Shown piece after piece: positions 19,701 through 29,217 of a DNA stretch of 64,000 bases. The DNA is from Micromonospora sp. WMMD1082 (GTDB lineage Bacteria > Actinomycetota > Actinomycetes > Mycobacteriales > Micromonosporaceae), in assembly GCF_029626175.1 (NCBI RefSeq), contig NZ_JARUBM010000002.1, positions 2,170,001 to 2,234,000 of the forward strand, read 5' to 3'. The stretch's first letter is position 1. Every line of letters starts with the position of its first letter. Both the position numbers and the translations under genes were made by a program. Below the pieces are notes generated by a model, which ran no database searches, had not been told where the DNA came from, and saw only the letters and a list, made by a program, of their open reading frames with translations.

Positions 19701-22700
19701 GTTCGTGGGGCGCGACGCCCGGTCGAATACGGTCTTTGACACGGCGGGGAGGGACCATTCCGGCTCCCACCACAGAGTGCCGGAGGGTGCCCCCGGTTCA
19801 GCGTGTGCTCCGTAGGAGATTGCGGCGCGGCCGAGGCTGTCGTAGAGCGTGTCGGCGACCACGCGGTTCCCGGTCCCGTCCACCGCCGGGCTCTGGGTCT
19901 GTCGGGAGCGCAGCAACCCGTCGAGGATCTCGTACGAGGTGACGTAGTTTCCGTCGGGGTTCAACGTCTGCGCCCTGACGAACGGATAGGCGTTGCGGCC
20001 CGACGCGAAGGTGTACGTGTACTGCGCGGATGGGGTGGTCGGGTTGGCGCTCTTGGTCCAGCCCAGTCCCCACACCTTGCTGACCCGCCCGAGCGCGTCG
20101 TACTCGATGTCCGAGATCACCCTGTTGTTCGGATCGGTGGCCTTGACGGTGGAGCCCCAGTAGGGGTTGGTGTCCACGGACGAGGTCCAGTTGAACGGCG
20201 CCGGGCCCGTCGTGGTCACCTTGGTGACCGGGCCCCCCACGGCCGGCGTGTACGCGGTCGTGGTGATGTTGCCCTTGATGTCGGTCGCGCTCACCGGCCG
20301 GCCGCTGGAGTCGTAGCTGCCCTGCGACACCACCTGCCAGACCGTGCCGGTGCCGGCCGCCCAGTCCTTGAGCTGCTCGGTCTTCGTCACCAGCCCGAAT
20401 GTCGGCGCGGTGTCGACGCTGCTGGCGCCGTCGTAGTAGCTCCGCGCGTCGGAGATCAGGTCGTCGACGGTGGACGGGTTCGTGCCGCAGGCCAGCGCGG
20501 TGGTGGTGGTCTGCTTCACCGTGGTGGTGAGATTCTTGCCGGTGTTGCGGTTGTAGCGGTAGGTGATGCACTTCTCGTCACCGGTGACAGCTATGTCGCC
20601 GTCGTCCTGTGACCAGTTCACCGTGCCGTACGTGTGATCCAGGCTCTTGGTGCCCCGCGAGGTGCGCCAGCCCCGGCTGCCATCGATGCCGAGGGCGGTC
20701 GCGGTGTAGCTCGTCTGGGTGTCGACGAACCTGGCCTCAACGGTGTCACCGTTGATCGTCCGGCTCGCGGTCGGGTTGGACCGCCACGGCACGTTCACCG
20801 TCTTCGTCACCGGCTTGGTCTCTACCCCGTTGTAGAGGACCTGCTCCCGCACCTGCCCCGCGAACTGATCCTCGTCGTAGACCGTCTCCGTGCCGAGCGA
20901 GGCCGGAACCGTCACGCTGCGGGTGCCCCCGCTCGGGCTGGCCTTGTCGCCGTGCATGCCCCGCATGAAGGTCGTCACCGCGAGCGTCTGGGTCGCCGAA
21001 TCGTCACCGACACGGGTCTTGACCTGCGCGTAGCCACGCCACTGTGACCATGTCTTGCGTTCCGGCCTGGTCAGACCGTCGTCGTCGGCGTAGTGCCACG
21101 CCGGCGCTCCCACGTACTCGTACCACGTGTGCCGTGACGGCGCCTGGTGCCCGTTGGCCAGTTGCACGTCGTCCTCGACCACATGCTCGACCCGGTGCTT
21201 GTGCCACCACTCGGTGATCAGCCGCTCACCGGTCGAGTCGGCCGGGTCCGGCACCCGCACGGGGTAGCACCGCCTGGTGTTCGTGTGCGGGTTCAACCCC
21301 GTCACCATCGCCTCGGTGCACTCCGGCTGCGCGTAGTCCACCTTGATCCGGGCACCGGTCTCCGTCACGATGCTGGAAATCCGTAGCCAGTTGTGAGTCG
21401 TGCCGTGCGCGGTCAACACCCGGTTCGGCAACGACACCGCCTCGAACGTCACCGGCGGCAGGCTGACGGTGCCGCCTACATGCCCCGCGTGATCGATCCT
21501 GTTCAGCCACAGCCCGGTGTGCGTGGAGTCCGCCGTCGCGGCGAACGTGTGCGACAGGGTCCACGACTCCACGTCCTGCCACGCCGGGGTGGTCTTCGTG
21601 GTGTCCCACACCCTCGTGGTGATCTTCTTCAGCCGCTTCGTCGTCCAGAACGTTGGTGAGTACTGCTGCGGACACGATGTCGCGCTGCACTCCTGGTCCC
21701 AGGGGGTGTCCTTCCACGACGCCTTGACCGGATTCGACTCGGTGCCACAGTTCGAGAAGCACCGCATGTCCGTCTCGAACAGCACCTGCGCGTACGGGGT
21801 GACGCTGCGCTCGGTCACGCCGTGTGTGGCCGACGCGCGGTCGTAGGTGCCGTAGTCGATTCGGGTCAGATAGCCGTCCCGGTCGTAGGACACGTCGTCG
21901 GAGTCGGTGTCGTTTCGGGCGTACTTGTTGGTGTCCTTGCCGTACCACAGCGACATCGTGTTGCCGCGCACGTCAACGACGTAGTCCAGATTCCACCGCC
22001 ACGCCTGCTGGCAGTCGGAGTTGGCGAACGCTGCGGCGTGGCACGGCTCACCCGAGTGGTTGCCGAACACCGGCACCGCCAGCGTCGAATTGGTCTTCGA
22101 CGTGTGCCCCGGCAGCGAGTGCAGGCCGAAGAAGTACTGCGTACCGTCGGCGGTGGTCACCTTCCAGTGCTCACCGTTGTCGTCACCGTTTCCCGTCGCA
22201 CCGGTCAACTTCTCGATCTTCGAGCCGTCCTCTGAGCGGGCGTGCCAGCCCTTGCCGGTCTCGAACACCAGCTCGGTGCCGCTGCCGTTCAGGCTCATCG
22301 TCGCGTTGTCCGACCGCCAGCACAGGTCGCCGGTGTCCTTGGTGTTGTTCGCGCCGGCCTTCTTCCTGTCCTCCGCACAGGGCACATATCGCCGCTCGAT
22401 GAACCCCGGCGAGAAGTCGAAGCCCTCGCCGATCCACGACGGCTGGTTGTTCGTCACCTCCGAACGACCATCGACGGAGGCCGACGAGTACGCCAAGCCC
22501 ACCGACGGCTCCGGGCCGGCTGCCGGCGGCGTACGCAGCGGATAGCTCCACGAGAAGTCCCCGGAGGAACCGCCCGCCGACCAGGTCGACGACGGTGCCA
22601 GGCTGGTGGCGGTGAAGTCGCCGTCCGCGCCCGACCCCGCCGCCGCCAGCGCGAGGAAGGAGCCACTCGCCTGGTTCGTCATCTCCCCCGACAGCCGCGC

Positions 22701-23405
22701 CAGCTCCCTCGGTGCCCCCGGGGTGGGGGTGGCGGTCACCTCCGCGGTCGCCACTCCCGCGCCGAGGTCGTTCGTCGTGGGGAGCGGCACCGACCGGCAA
22801 CCTGGTGCGTCGGGTGTCGACAACGCACAGGCCGGAACCTGCCACAGCCGCAGCCGGGATGCCCATGACCCACCCACCGCGTGCCGGAACGAGTTGTAGT
22901 CCACCGACACCTTCGCCGTGCCGGCCGCAGCCCCGGCCGGCGTCGTCACCTTGAGCACCAGACCGTCACGCCAGTTGGCCGGCAGTGACTCCCGGTCCAC
23001 CACCTGCACATCCACGCTGGTGGCCGGCACACCGCCCGTACCACCACCGCGAGCCACCCATACCGGCAGCGCACCCGCCCGGGTGCCCCGACCAGTCGCG
23101 CTCGACGAATGAAGTGTCACCCGAGCGGTGCTCGCCGCCGGCCACACCGGCTTCGGAACCGGTGCGTCCTGCACCAGCTGCTGCGCCCACGCCCGCCCCG
23201 ACACCGGGCCACCATGCGAGTCGAGCTTCTCCACCGGCGGCCGTACCGGCTCCGCCCTCGGCGCAACGGCCTCAGCCGGCACACCTACCAGCAGCGACGC
23301 CGCCACCGGAACGACCGTCAGCCCGGCGATCCACCGGCGCAGGCGGCCCGCTCGACGATTGTTCCGTCGTGACTGTCGCGAGTCGTGAACAGAGCGTGCA
23401 GACAT
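16785..23405 (-). CDS. RHS-repeat polymorphic toxin with C-terminal EndoU nuclease
   Basis: Secreted protein of 2206 residues. A basic signal region with hydrophobic stretch WIAGLTVVPVAASLLVGVPA ends near residue 48. A long beta-rich shell of YD/RHS repeats follows (for example YDALGRVSKVWG, YNRKGQQVRTVDPAGN, NRWVNEYDAQGRLWRATD) up to the RHS core QYDQTLGRFISVDPV near residue 1855 and the closing NADPTGL near 1890. A Gly/Ala-rich hydrophobic segment lies at about 1965-2050. The last 100 residues are a bacterial EndoU ribonuclease: HIIAGD (about 2111) and GGHAWPGNPGKSTFPWHWSD (about 2122) carry the two expected catalytic His and Lys, then RVIYQ and TAFPP at the end. It probably cleaves RNA in competitor cells. 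Start ATG 23405. Paired with the immunity gene just downstream and the LamG protein just upstream. Confidence 0.92.
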   Translation of the reverse strand: MSARSVHDSRQSRRNNRRAGRLRRWIAGLTVVPVAASLLVGVPAEAVAPRAEPVRPPVEKLDSHGGPVSGRAWAQQLVQDAPVPKPVWPAASTARVTLHSSSATGRGTRAGALPVWVARGGGTGGVPATSVDVQVVDRESLPANWRDGLVLKVTTPAGAAAGTAKVSVDYNSFRHAVGGSWASRLRLWQVPACALSTPDAPGCRSVPLPTTNDLGAGVATAEVTATPTPGAPRELARLSGEMTNQASGSFLALAAAGSGADGDFTATSLAPSSTWSAGGSSGDFSWSYPLRTPPAAGPEPSVGLAYSSASVDGRSEVTNNQPSWIGEGFDFSPGFIERRYVPCAEDRKKAGANNTKDTGDLCWRSDNATMSLNGSGTELVFETGKGWHARSEDGSKIEKLTGATGNGDDNGEHWKVTTADGTQYFFGLHSLPGHTSKTNSTLAVPVFGNHSGEPCHAAAFANSDCQQAWRWNLDYVVDVRGNTMSLWYGKDTNKYARNDTDSDDVSYDRDGYLTRIDYGTYDRASATHGVTERSVTPYAQVLFETDMRCFSNCGTESNPVKASWKDTPWDQECSATSCPQQYSPTFWTTKRLKKITTRVWDTTKTTPAWQDVESWTLSHTFAATADSTHTGLWLNRIDHAGHVGGTVSLPPVTFEAVSLPNRVLTAHGTTHNWLRISSIVTETGARIKVDYAQPECTEAMVTGLNPHTNTRRCYPVRVPDPADSTGERLITEWWHKHRVEHVVEDDVQLANGHQAPSRHTWYEYVGAPAWHYADDDGLTRPERKTWSQWRGYAQVKTRVGDDSATQTLAVTTFMRGMHGDKASPSGGTRSVTVPASLGTETVYDEDQFAGQVREQVLYNGVETKPVTKTVNVPWRSNPTASRTINGDTVEARFVDTQTSYTATALGIDGSRGWRTSRGTKSLDHTYGTVNWSQDDGDIAVTGDEKCITYRYNRNTGKNLTTTVKQTTTTALACGTNPSTVDDLISDARSYYDGASSVDTAPTFGLVTKTEQLKDWAAGTGTVWQVVSQGSYDSSGRPVSATDIKGNITTTAYTPAVGGPVTKVTTTGPAPFNWTSSVDTNPYWGSTVKATDPNNRVISDIEYDALGRVSKVWGLGWTKSANPTTPSAQYTYTFASGRNAYPFVRAQTLNPDGNYVTSYEILDGLLRSRQTQSPAVDGTGNRVVADTLYDSLGRAAISYGAHAEPGAPSGTLWWEPEWSLPAVSKTVFDRASRPTNTIFLAGDGETNLVEKWRTVIAHEGDLTKVTPPQGGTPTTTVTDVEGRVVKLRQHTTTAGVGGAYQETEYVYNRKGQQVRTVDPAGNRWVNEYDAQGRLWRATDPDKGVTTSTFNDANELVKTTDARGEVLWYVYDALGRKKELRDDSATGALRAEWRYDTLYTGQSGFRGQLTQAVRYEPAGSSNAYRWQVVSFDDRYQPKGVNYVIPGNETGLSGTYNYAYGYSAATGTPTSISYPAGGGLVTEQVTTDYDATTGMPVRLDTSLTGFAGTMATATYTAYGERSGSIYKMPGGVWTQDTVYRDEATRRIDRTTVQRETIAGTVSDRNYTYDHSGNITSIEERPQIGQADTQCFRQDLLGRLTSAWTPKAGVTCQSAPTVADLGGPAPYWHDWTFNTTGSRLTETSHTASGDTTRTYTVPTGGQGVVRPHAVTAMTTQAPGQSDVVSNYGYDAAGNTTCRPTGTAANNCGTGTNSQSLGWDAEGKLATVAAGGQTIETNVYDADGVRIIRRDSGGTTLYLPGQEIRREGSVNTGTRYYSFAGTVCASRKGGSATTDLTWLFDDHQGTQQIAVNAGTQAVSIRRQTPYGAPRGANPVWANNKGFVGGDIDPTGLINVGARQYDQTLGRFISVDPVLVADDPAQYNAYQYGGNNPIDNADPTGLYFTENSEDTGDRAHVITTPSGKTETKIVKKYVPPACKSSCQQQRETFRKASNERADVERKQRECQASFWCRNAGAVGAVGAVAGVAAGVIVGGACTAASIGVGAVGCAAIGGFVGGAVASLVTNGLDADDESGWQLAGEALVGGAIGGVLGAGGAILLPALGSGALALAGGAGLRAALRSSAAQAAAPLKQLASATTKPTGGYTSVLSRENAKHIIAGDSPTSGGHAWPGNPGKSTFPWHWSDSKILHSVSDILTDPATVWKNQTGPSGSILTNAGDPAKWVTESVRFGKNIRVIYQPASGNVPTAFPPR

Positions 23406-23506
23406 CGTGCTTTCTCCCCGGTAAGGACAGCCGCATCGAGCAGAGGGTGTGGGTATGTCTCATCAGCGCGTACATCTGGAGGTTGGACCGCTCGGTCCGG
23501 CCGGAG

Positions 23507-26500
23507 CTACGAGTCGTACAGCATGGACACCGCCGTGTCCGTCAGCGCACCCTGGAAAACGGCGACGTCGTCGATGCCCCCGGTCCACTGGTCCATCAAT
23601 TGGTCTCGCCACAGCGTTCGGCCCACCAGCAGCGGACCGGTCGACGCCATCGGGGTGAACGGGATGTTCTGCGTGACCCCTTCGAGCTCACCGTTGACGT
23701 AGAGACGAAGCTGGTTCCGCCCGGCGTCGTACACGCCAGCAAGGTGGGTCCACACGCCCTCCTCGGCCGTCGACGTCGAGGTGACGCTGGCGGTGGAGGT
23801 GGTGATGACATCTTCGTCGCTGACAACGAACTGCCACTTGCCCAGGGTGGCGTTGAACTTGAGCCAGCCTGCGCTCTCATGCACCCCCCGCTGGGACACC
23901 GCCGTCCGCATACCGTCCAGCCGGTCGAGCATCACCCAGGCCGACATCGTGAACGACTGATCGGTACGCAGGACCGGCTTGTCCTGCCACTGGGTGAACT
24001 CCAGACCGTCGGCGTCCGGCGGCGTGGTCCCCGTCTTCACCGCACTCCGCCCATACTCCGCAGTGCCCTCGGTGTAGCCCTCCTCCGGGAAGTACTCGTA
24101 GTCAAGCCACAGCCCGGAGCCATCGGTGGAATAGCCGGTGCCGACGGCGGAACCCCGCGTCAGTGCCAGCCACCGATCCCAGGCCGTCACCGTGTCGCGC
24201 GCCTGGCAGGTGTCCCGCAGGTCAGCCAGGTAGCAGGGAACTGCGAACTCGAAGTTCCAGTTGCCCACCTGCACCGGCGTCAGGATGCCCGGCTCATGGA
24301 ACCCGCTGGACGTCGGGTCCTGCGCCAGCTTGCCGGTGAAGTCGTGCGGCACGAGCACCCGGTCGAACACCTGCACGTCGGCGACCTGCCCGCGAAGCGG
24401 GGCAACGGCGCCGCCGCCGTGCACGGCGCGGCCCACGTTCAAGGGCCCGGTGGCCGTCCAACTTCCGAGTTGGCTCACGGTGCCGGCGAGCGTGCCATCC
24501 ACGTACAGGCTGAGACTCTTGTGCGTGGCGTCGTACACACCCGCGAGATGCGTCCATCGTCCGACGACCGGCGCGCTGCCGGTCTTTCCGTCGCCCGACG
24601 CCGCCTGCGTATCCGTGTCGTACATGAAGACACGCCAACCGCCGTCAGCGGCCGAGTAGTAGAGCATGAAGCGAGCACGCACCGATCCCAGCAGGGACAC
24701 CACCACCTGATCCGAGTTCGCATCGTCGAGGCGTGCCCATGCTGCGACCGAGAAACTCTTGCTGGTGTCCACCACCGGTCCGGACGTGGTCAGATAACCC
24801 GCTCCGTTGAGCGCCGCAGTCCGGCCGCCGATGAGCCGCACATCGTTGGACCACGTGATGCCGTTGGCGGTCAAGGGCGTGTCGGCCACCAGGGGGCCGG
24901 CACCGTCGCTGTCGCCGAGCGTGGGCTGCTGGTCGGCGAGCGCTGCGGTCTGATCGACACCGGGGTACTGCTCCAGGCCCCACTTGGCGACGGCCGGTGA
25001 CGAGCGAGGCGTGGTGACGGTGGCGGAGCCGATGTTGCCCAGGTTGCCGGTGGCGTCGATGCCACGGACCCAAAAGGTGTTCTGGCCGAAGCTGGGCACG
25101 GTGACGGTCACCGTGGCCGTCTTCGGATTGGTGCCGCTGGCGGTGATCTCGGTCGTCGGCGGGTTGGACCAGCCATAGCGGAACTTGGTCACGTCCGTGG
25201 TGGTGGTGCTGAACGTGAAGGTCATGGTCCTACCCGGGCCACCCGCCGTACCCGGGGTGATCGTGGGCACTGGCGGAACGGTGGTGTCCGGGGCGAACTG
25301 ACACCACGACGACCAAGGGCCGGTGATCGAGTACGGAGCCTTGTCGGTGCCCTTGGCCCGGAACGCGTAGGTAGGCCCCTTCGCGATCGTCACCGCGGAA
25401 CTCGTCGCCCGGCTGTTCGGGGTGATTCCGGTCCTCGCCGGCGGCGGACTCTTACGGGCCGGGGAGGTGTTGGTCACCGTACCCATACCCCCGGCCGGCA
25501 CCTCGATCCATTCGAAGGTGCCGGTCAGCGAGTCGCTGCTGTCGCCGTCCGGGAAGACCGCGGAGAACGTCGGAGTCAGCGTGCCGATCGTCAGCACCCC
25601 GGAACCGCAGGCCACACCAGCGACCTGCAGGGTGTGTGGAGCGCCGGGCTTGGTGTCGTAGTCGACGATCAGCTTCGCGTCGTTGGGGAAGAACTTCTTC
25701 CATCGATCCTGCGTCGATTCGCCCGACCCGTCGGCCGCCCGCGCGGTGAACGCCACGCTGATCGAGTTCCAGTTCCCGGTCGCCGCGGCCTGTACCTGGT
25801 TGGTGGTGTTCGACCCCCGGAAGTTCATGATCATGTCAGGCTGGATCGACGAGCACCCACCGGACTCGTTCGCGTTCCCGGTCGCCGAATTCAGGAATGA
25901 TCTCATCGTCATCGTCGACCAGGTCGCCTTCGGCGTCGCGTTGATCGCCGCGGTCAGATACATCGCCGTCACCGTCGGCCCGCACGACCACGAGTGGTCC
26001 AACTTCATCTGCACGTACGCCGACTCGATGTGCTTGCCCTTGAGCGACACGCCGTTGGCCGTCGTCGAGAACTCGAAGTACGACCGGTACAGGGCGCCGG
26101 TGTCCGGGTTCAATCCCACCCGCGCGCGACTGGTGTCCGAGTTCGACGACCCGTTGTTCGTCCCGTACGCCCACTTGCTCTTGAGCACCGACCATGCCGG
26201 GTCCACGAACAGCGGGAACACCACATCCGGGTCGTCCAGCAGCGTCACATCCGGACGCAACACCAGGTCACCGCCGGACACCTCGACGCCCACGTTTCCC
26301 ACCCGCGCCGCGTCCCCGGCTGCCGTCGACGTCGACGGCGGGCTCTCGGCCGACAACCCCTGCGCCGTGACGCCGGCGGTCGTCCCCACCCGGGAATCCC
26401 ACATCACCGCCGGCTCGGCCGAGGCGACGACAGCCGTACCTGCCATCGCCCGCAGGCCGCCATCCGGGCCCGGCACGACCTTGGCGTCACCACCGATGCG

Positions 26501-27106
26501 GAACCGTGGCGCGCGCACGTCGGGATGCGTCGCCGCCGCCCGCGTCTTGACCACCAGAACGTGCGTGAAGCCCGTCCGCGTCGCCCGCACCACCAGATCC
26601 ACATCGGCGAGTACGTTCGGGTACGTCAACGAGTCCCCGGACACCGCCGGCGCCGGCAGCGTGCGCGGCCACGACAGCGTGACTGTCCGCCCGCCCCGCG
26701 TCAGCGCCACCATCGGGCCGTCCCCACCACCGGAGAACGCCACATCCGCGACGGAGGCCCCCGGCCGCCACAGCCCGTCGCCACCCCGAGCCAGGTCCAA
26801 GTCGATGTCGGCCCACCGACCGGCCTTGCGCGTACGCTGCGGCACCACCGCCGATGCGAACTGCAGCCGCCCATCCGGCAACGCGGTCACCTCGGCGAAC
26901 TCCGTCCGCGACGCGTCCACGACCACCGGTTGATCGCAGGAGGTCGCCAACGCCTTCGCCTCGACCTCCGAGTCGGCCACGTCGGCGCACTGTGGGGCTC
27001 CGGCGACTACCCGCCCCGGCGCCGGAACGCCGACCACGCCGACAGCCAACAGAGCCGCCACCCCAGCGGACAACCCACGCCGCCACCGAACGCCCACCAC
27101 CGACAC
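23507..27106 (-). CDS. Large secreted LamG/DNRLRE protein, RHS partner
   Basis: About 1199 residues, encoded 101 bp upstream of the RHS gene on the same strand. A signal sequence (LSAGVAALLAVGVVGVPAPG) opens the protein. Residues of about 330-530 form a DNRLRE-like beta domain with SYFEFSTTANGVSLKGKHIE and AYVQMKLDHSW. A fibronectin-like region at about 530-750 is followed by two LamG jellyroll domains: the first begins at KSFSVAAWARLDD (about 782), the second at QSFTMSAWVMLDR (about 1050), each with a THLAGVYD element. Such proteins are commonly encoded before RHS toxins in actinomycetes and may anchor or present them at the surface. GTG at 27106, 27100 or 27097 are all plausible starts, since a GGGG run lies there. 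Confidence 0.85.
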   Translation of the reverse strand: MSVVGVRWRRGLSAGVAALLAVGVVGVPAPGRVVAGAPQCADVADSEVEAKALATSCDQPVVVDASRTEFAEVTALPDGRLQFASAVVPQRTRKAGRWADIDLDLARGGDGLWRPGASVADVAFSGGGDGPMVALTRGGRTVTLSWPRTLPAPAVSGDSLTYPNVLADVDLVVRATRTGFTHVLVVKTRAAATHPDVRAPRFRIGGDAKVVPGPDGGLRAMAGTAVVASAEPAVMWDSRVGTTAGVTAQGLSAESPPSTSTAAGDAARVGNVGVEVSGGDLVLRPDVTLLDDPDVVFPLFVDPAWSVLKSKWAYGTNNGSSNSDTSRARVGLNPDTGALYRSYFEFSTTANGVSLKGKHIESAYVQMKLDHSWSCGPTVTAMYLTAAINATPKATWSTMTMRSFLNSATGNANESGGCSSIQPDMIMNFRGSNTTNQVQAAATGNWNSISVAFTARAADGSGESTQDRWKKFFPNDAKLIVDYDTKPGAPHTLQVAGVACGSGVLTIGTLTPTFSAVFPDGDSSDSLTGTFEWIEVPAGGMGTVTNTSPARKSPPPARTGITPNSRATSSAVTIAKGPTYAFRAKGTDKAPYSITGPWSSWCQFAPDTTVPPVPTITPGTAGGPGRTMTFTFSTTTTDVTKFRYGWSNPPTTEITASGTNPKTATVTVTVPSFGQNTFWVRGIDATGNLGNIGSATVTTPRSSPAVAKWGLEQYPGVDQTAALADQQPTLGDSDGAGPLVADTPLTANGITWSNDVRLIGGRTAALNGAGYLTTSGPVVDTSKSFSVAAWARLDDANSDQVVVSLLGSVRARFMLYYSAADGGWRVFMYDTDTQAASGDGKTGSAPVVGRWTHLAGVYDATHKSLSLYVDGTLAGTVSQLGSWTATGPLNVGRAVHGGGAVAPLRGQVADVQVFDRVLVPHDFTGKLAQDPTSSGFHEPGILTPVQVGNWNFEFAVPCYLADLRDTCQARDTVTAWDRWLALTRGSAVGTGYSTDGSGLWLDYEYFPEEGYTEGTAEYGRSAVKTGTTPPDADGLEFTQWQDKPVLRTDQSFTMSAWVMLDRLDGMRTAVSQRGVHESAGWLKFNATLGKWQFVVSDEDVITTSTASVTSTSTAEEGVWTHLAGVYDAGRNQLRLYVNGELEGVTQNIPFTPMASTGPLLVGRTLWRDQLMDQWTGGIDDVAVFQGALTDTAVSMLYDS

Positions 27107-27326
27107 CCCCGTGAAGAAAGCAACGCAGTGGCAGAGACGGTAGGGCGCACCCCTCGTCCCGGTTGTCCCGTGGCCGGAATGGCGGAACAGCGCCACGTGA
27201 ACGCATCGACTTTGTCGAATATGCCGAGGTGCCGGGCATGGCTGGACTACAGAAAGTTATGTGAACTGCGTCCACGTACATCTAAGTGTGATCTGGCACA
27301 CATCCGGTCCGGGTGTCGCCGGGGAG

Positions 27327-29114
27327 CTACTTCTCCGCCTCGCGGGGCGTCGGCGCGCCGACCGGGGGCGGCGGCGTCGGCTCGGCCGGGGCGGCTTCGC
27401 GGAGCAGGGCGTTCAGGCCGGCGCGCCGGGCCACCACGGTCAGCCGGTCACCCGCGACGATCACCATCCGCCGGTCCGGCGACCAGTCGAGGTGTTGCCC
27501 GGCCCGGGCGTGGGCGAGCAGGCGCACGCTGCCGGGCCGTCCGACGCTGGCGAGCGTACGACCCTCCAGGGCCGAGCCGGCGGCCACCGGGACCTCGGTG
27601 ACCAGCAGCGCGTGCCGGCCCACCGGGATGGTGGCGATCACCGCCCGGTCCAGCAGCGCGGCGGCGAACGACGGTGCCGCCAGGTAGGAGACGCTGCGCG
27701 AGGTGCCGATGCCGAAGGCCCGCTGCACGCGCTCGGCGAAGTCGCCGTCGAAGAGCCGCAGCACCACCCGGAGCTGGTCGTCGAGGGTACGGGCGTTCAG
27801 CGCCGCCCGCAGGTTGGCCCCGTCGTCGGTGGAGACCACCACCAGCGCCTGACAGGTCGCGACCGAGGCGGCCCGCAGCGTCTCCTCCTGCGCCGCATCA
27901 CCCACCACCAGCGGTACGCCGAGCCGCCGGGCCAGCCCCGCGCCGCGCGCGTCCGCATTCTTGTCGATCGCCACCACCTCGACGCCGAAGTCGTTGAGCT
28001 GGGCCATCACCCGGGTGCCGATGTTGCCCAGCCCGACCACCACCACGTGCCCGGAGCGCTCGGGCAGGATCCGCCCGGTGTGCAGGGCCAGCCGGGCCCG
28101 GACCACACCGTCGACGACCACCGCCGTGATCAGCGGGATCAACGCCAGCCCGGCGAGGTTGAGCGCCACCTGCATGACCTGCTCGGCGGCCGACTTGGCG
28201 GTGTCCGGGTCCTGCCCGGTGAGGGTGGTGACCAGCGTCAGGTAGAGCGCGTCGGCCCAGCCGATGTCCGCGGTGGCGGCGTACAGGGCGCCCAGCGCCC
28301 CCACCATGGCGAGCAGCACCATCACCGCGAGCCCGATCTTGCGGGTGGCGAAGCTGCGGATCGCGCGCAGCACCATCGCCACCGGGCGGCGGCGTCGCCG
28401 GGCGCGGACCAGCCGGCGCGCGGCCAGCTCGGTGCCGGCCGGCCGGCCCACGGCCTCGGCGAGCACCACGTCGGCGTCCCGGTCGTTGGCGGGGAGCACC
28501 AGATCCTGCTGCGAGTCGCTGGTGTCGGCCACCCCGCAGACGATCTCACTCGGGCGTACGTCCTCCCGCCGGGCCACGTAGAGGGTGCGCCCGCCGTGCC
28601 GGAAGTGCGTCGGCGCGACCTCACCGAGCGCGGCGGCCACGAAGGCCGGGGCGGCCATCGAGGCGTCCGACAGCACCGCCGAGTCGGGGAAGATCTGCCG
28701 TACGCCGTTGGCCAGGCCGGTGTTGAACATCCGCACCACCAGGCGCAGCCGGGGCTCGACCTCCTGCGCGCAGAGCGCGGCGTGCATGTTGCCCACGTCG
28801 TCCTGATGCAGCAGGGCCAGCCCGGCGGCGCCGGCCAGCCCGGCCCGGTGGAAGGCGGCCTCGTCCAGCCGTTCGGCCCGGATCACCTCGACGCTGGGCA
28901 GGTCACGACCGTCCGGCCCGGGAGAGCGCTGGCGGTCGGGCACGATCAGGGTGATCCGCACCCGGCCGGCCTGCGGCTGGCCGACCAGCATCGTCCGCAC
29001 CACCCAGTAGGCGAGCGGATCCTGCCCGCAGATCACGTAGTGCGCCCGGGTTTCCCCGTTGACCCGCAACCGGCGGCTGGCCCGCCGGGCCCGATCGAGC
29101 AACGGCTCCGCCAT
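27327..29114 (-). CDS. RCK/TrkA-N membrane protein, CASTOR/POLLUX-like
   Basis: About 595 residues with an NAD-binding domain on each side of a small membrane unit. The first Rossmann domain (about 20-230) begins HYVICGQDPLAYWVVRTML. Membrane helices follow: GLAVMVLLAMVGALGALYAA near 275, a pore-like stretch WADALYLTLVTTLTGQDPDT near 298, and LNLAGLALIPLITAVVVDGV near 330. The second Rossmann/TrkA-C half starts GHVVVVGLGNIGTRVMAQL. The layout matches the CASTOR/POLLUX family of ion channels. The segment at the filter position has no GYG, which is unusual for a potassium channel. ATG at 29114 (MAEPLLDRAR) is chosen over ATG at 29123; neither has a clear ribosome site. Single gene; the 220 bp to its left holds the LamG gene promoter region. 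Confidence 0.82.
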   Translation of the reverse strand: MAEPLLDRARRASRRLRVNGETRAHYVICGQDPLAYWVVRTMLVGQPQAGRVRITLIVPDRQRSPGPDGRDLPSVEVIRAERLDEAAFHRAGLAGAAGLALLHQDDVGNMHAALCAQEVEPRLRLVVRMFNTGLANGVRQIFPDSAVLSDASMAAPAFVAAALGEVAPTHFRHGGRTLYVARREDVRPSEIVCGVADTSDSQQDLVLPANDRDADVVLAEAVGRPAGTELAARRLVRARRRRRPVAMVLRAIRSFATRKIGLAVMVLLAMVGALGALYAATADIGWADALYLTLVTTLTGQDPDTAKSAAEQVMQVALNLAGLALIPLITAVVVDGVVRARLALHTGRILPERSGHVVVVGLGNIGTRVMAQLNDFGVEVVAIDKNADARGAGLARRLGVPLVVGDAAQEETLRAASVATCQALVVVSTDDGANLRAALNARTLDDQLRVVLRLFDGDFAERVQRAFGIGTSRSVSYLAAPSFAAALLDRAVIATIPVGRHALLVTEVPVAAGSALEGRTLASVGRPGSVRLLAHARAGQHLDWSPDRRMVIVAGDRLTVVARRAGLNALLREAAPAEPTPPPPVGAPTPREAEK

Positions 29115-29217
29115 GACCCGCATGCTAGTCAGCTGGTCGCCACCCGCGCAGCCCGTCATGATCCTGGCCGCGGCGCCGCCCCGGCATGTCCCGACCGATG
29201 GCGGGTAGGGCAGCGGC

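Noticed and set aside
17313..19739. Plus-strand open frame of 808 codons
   Set aside because: Antisense to the RHS gene, with Val/Gly/Asp-rich text that mirrors RHS repeats. No ribosome site and no recognisable domain.
22985..25000. Plus-strand open frame across the RHS and LamG genes
   Set aside because: It crosses two well-supported genes on the opposite strand and has no family-like segment.
14789..27106. Prophage or integrative element
   Set aside because: No integrase, terminase, capsid or attachment repeats are visible. The contents fit a polymorphic-toxin locus instead.
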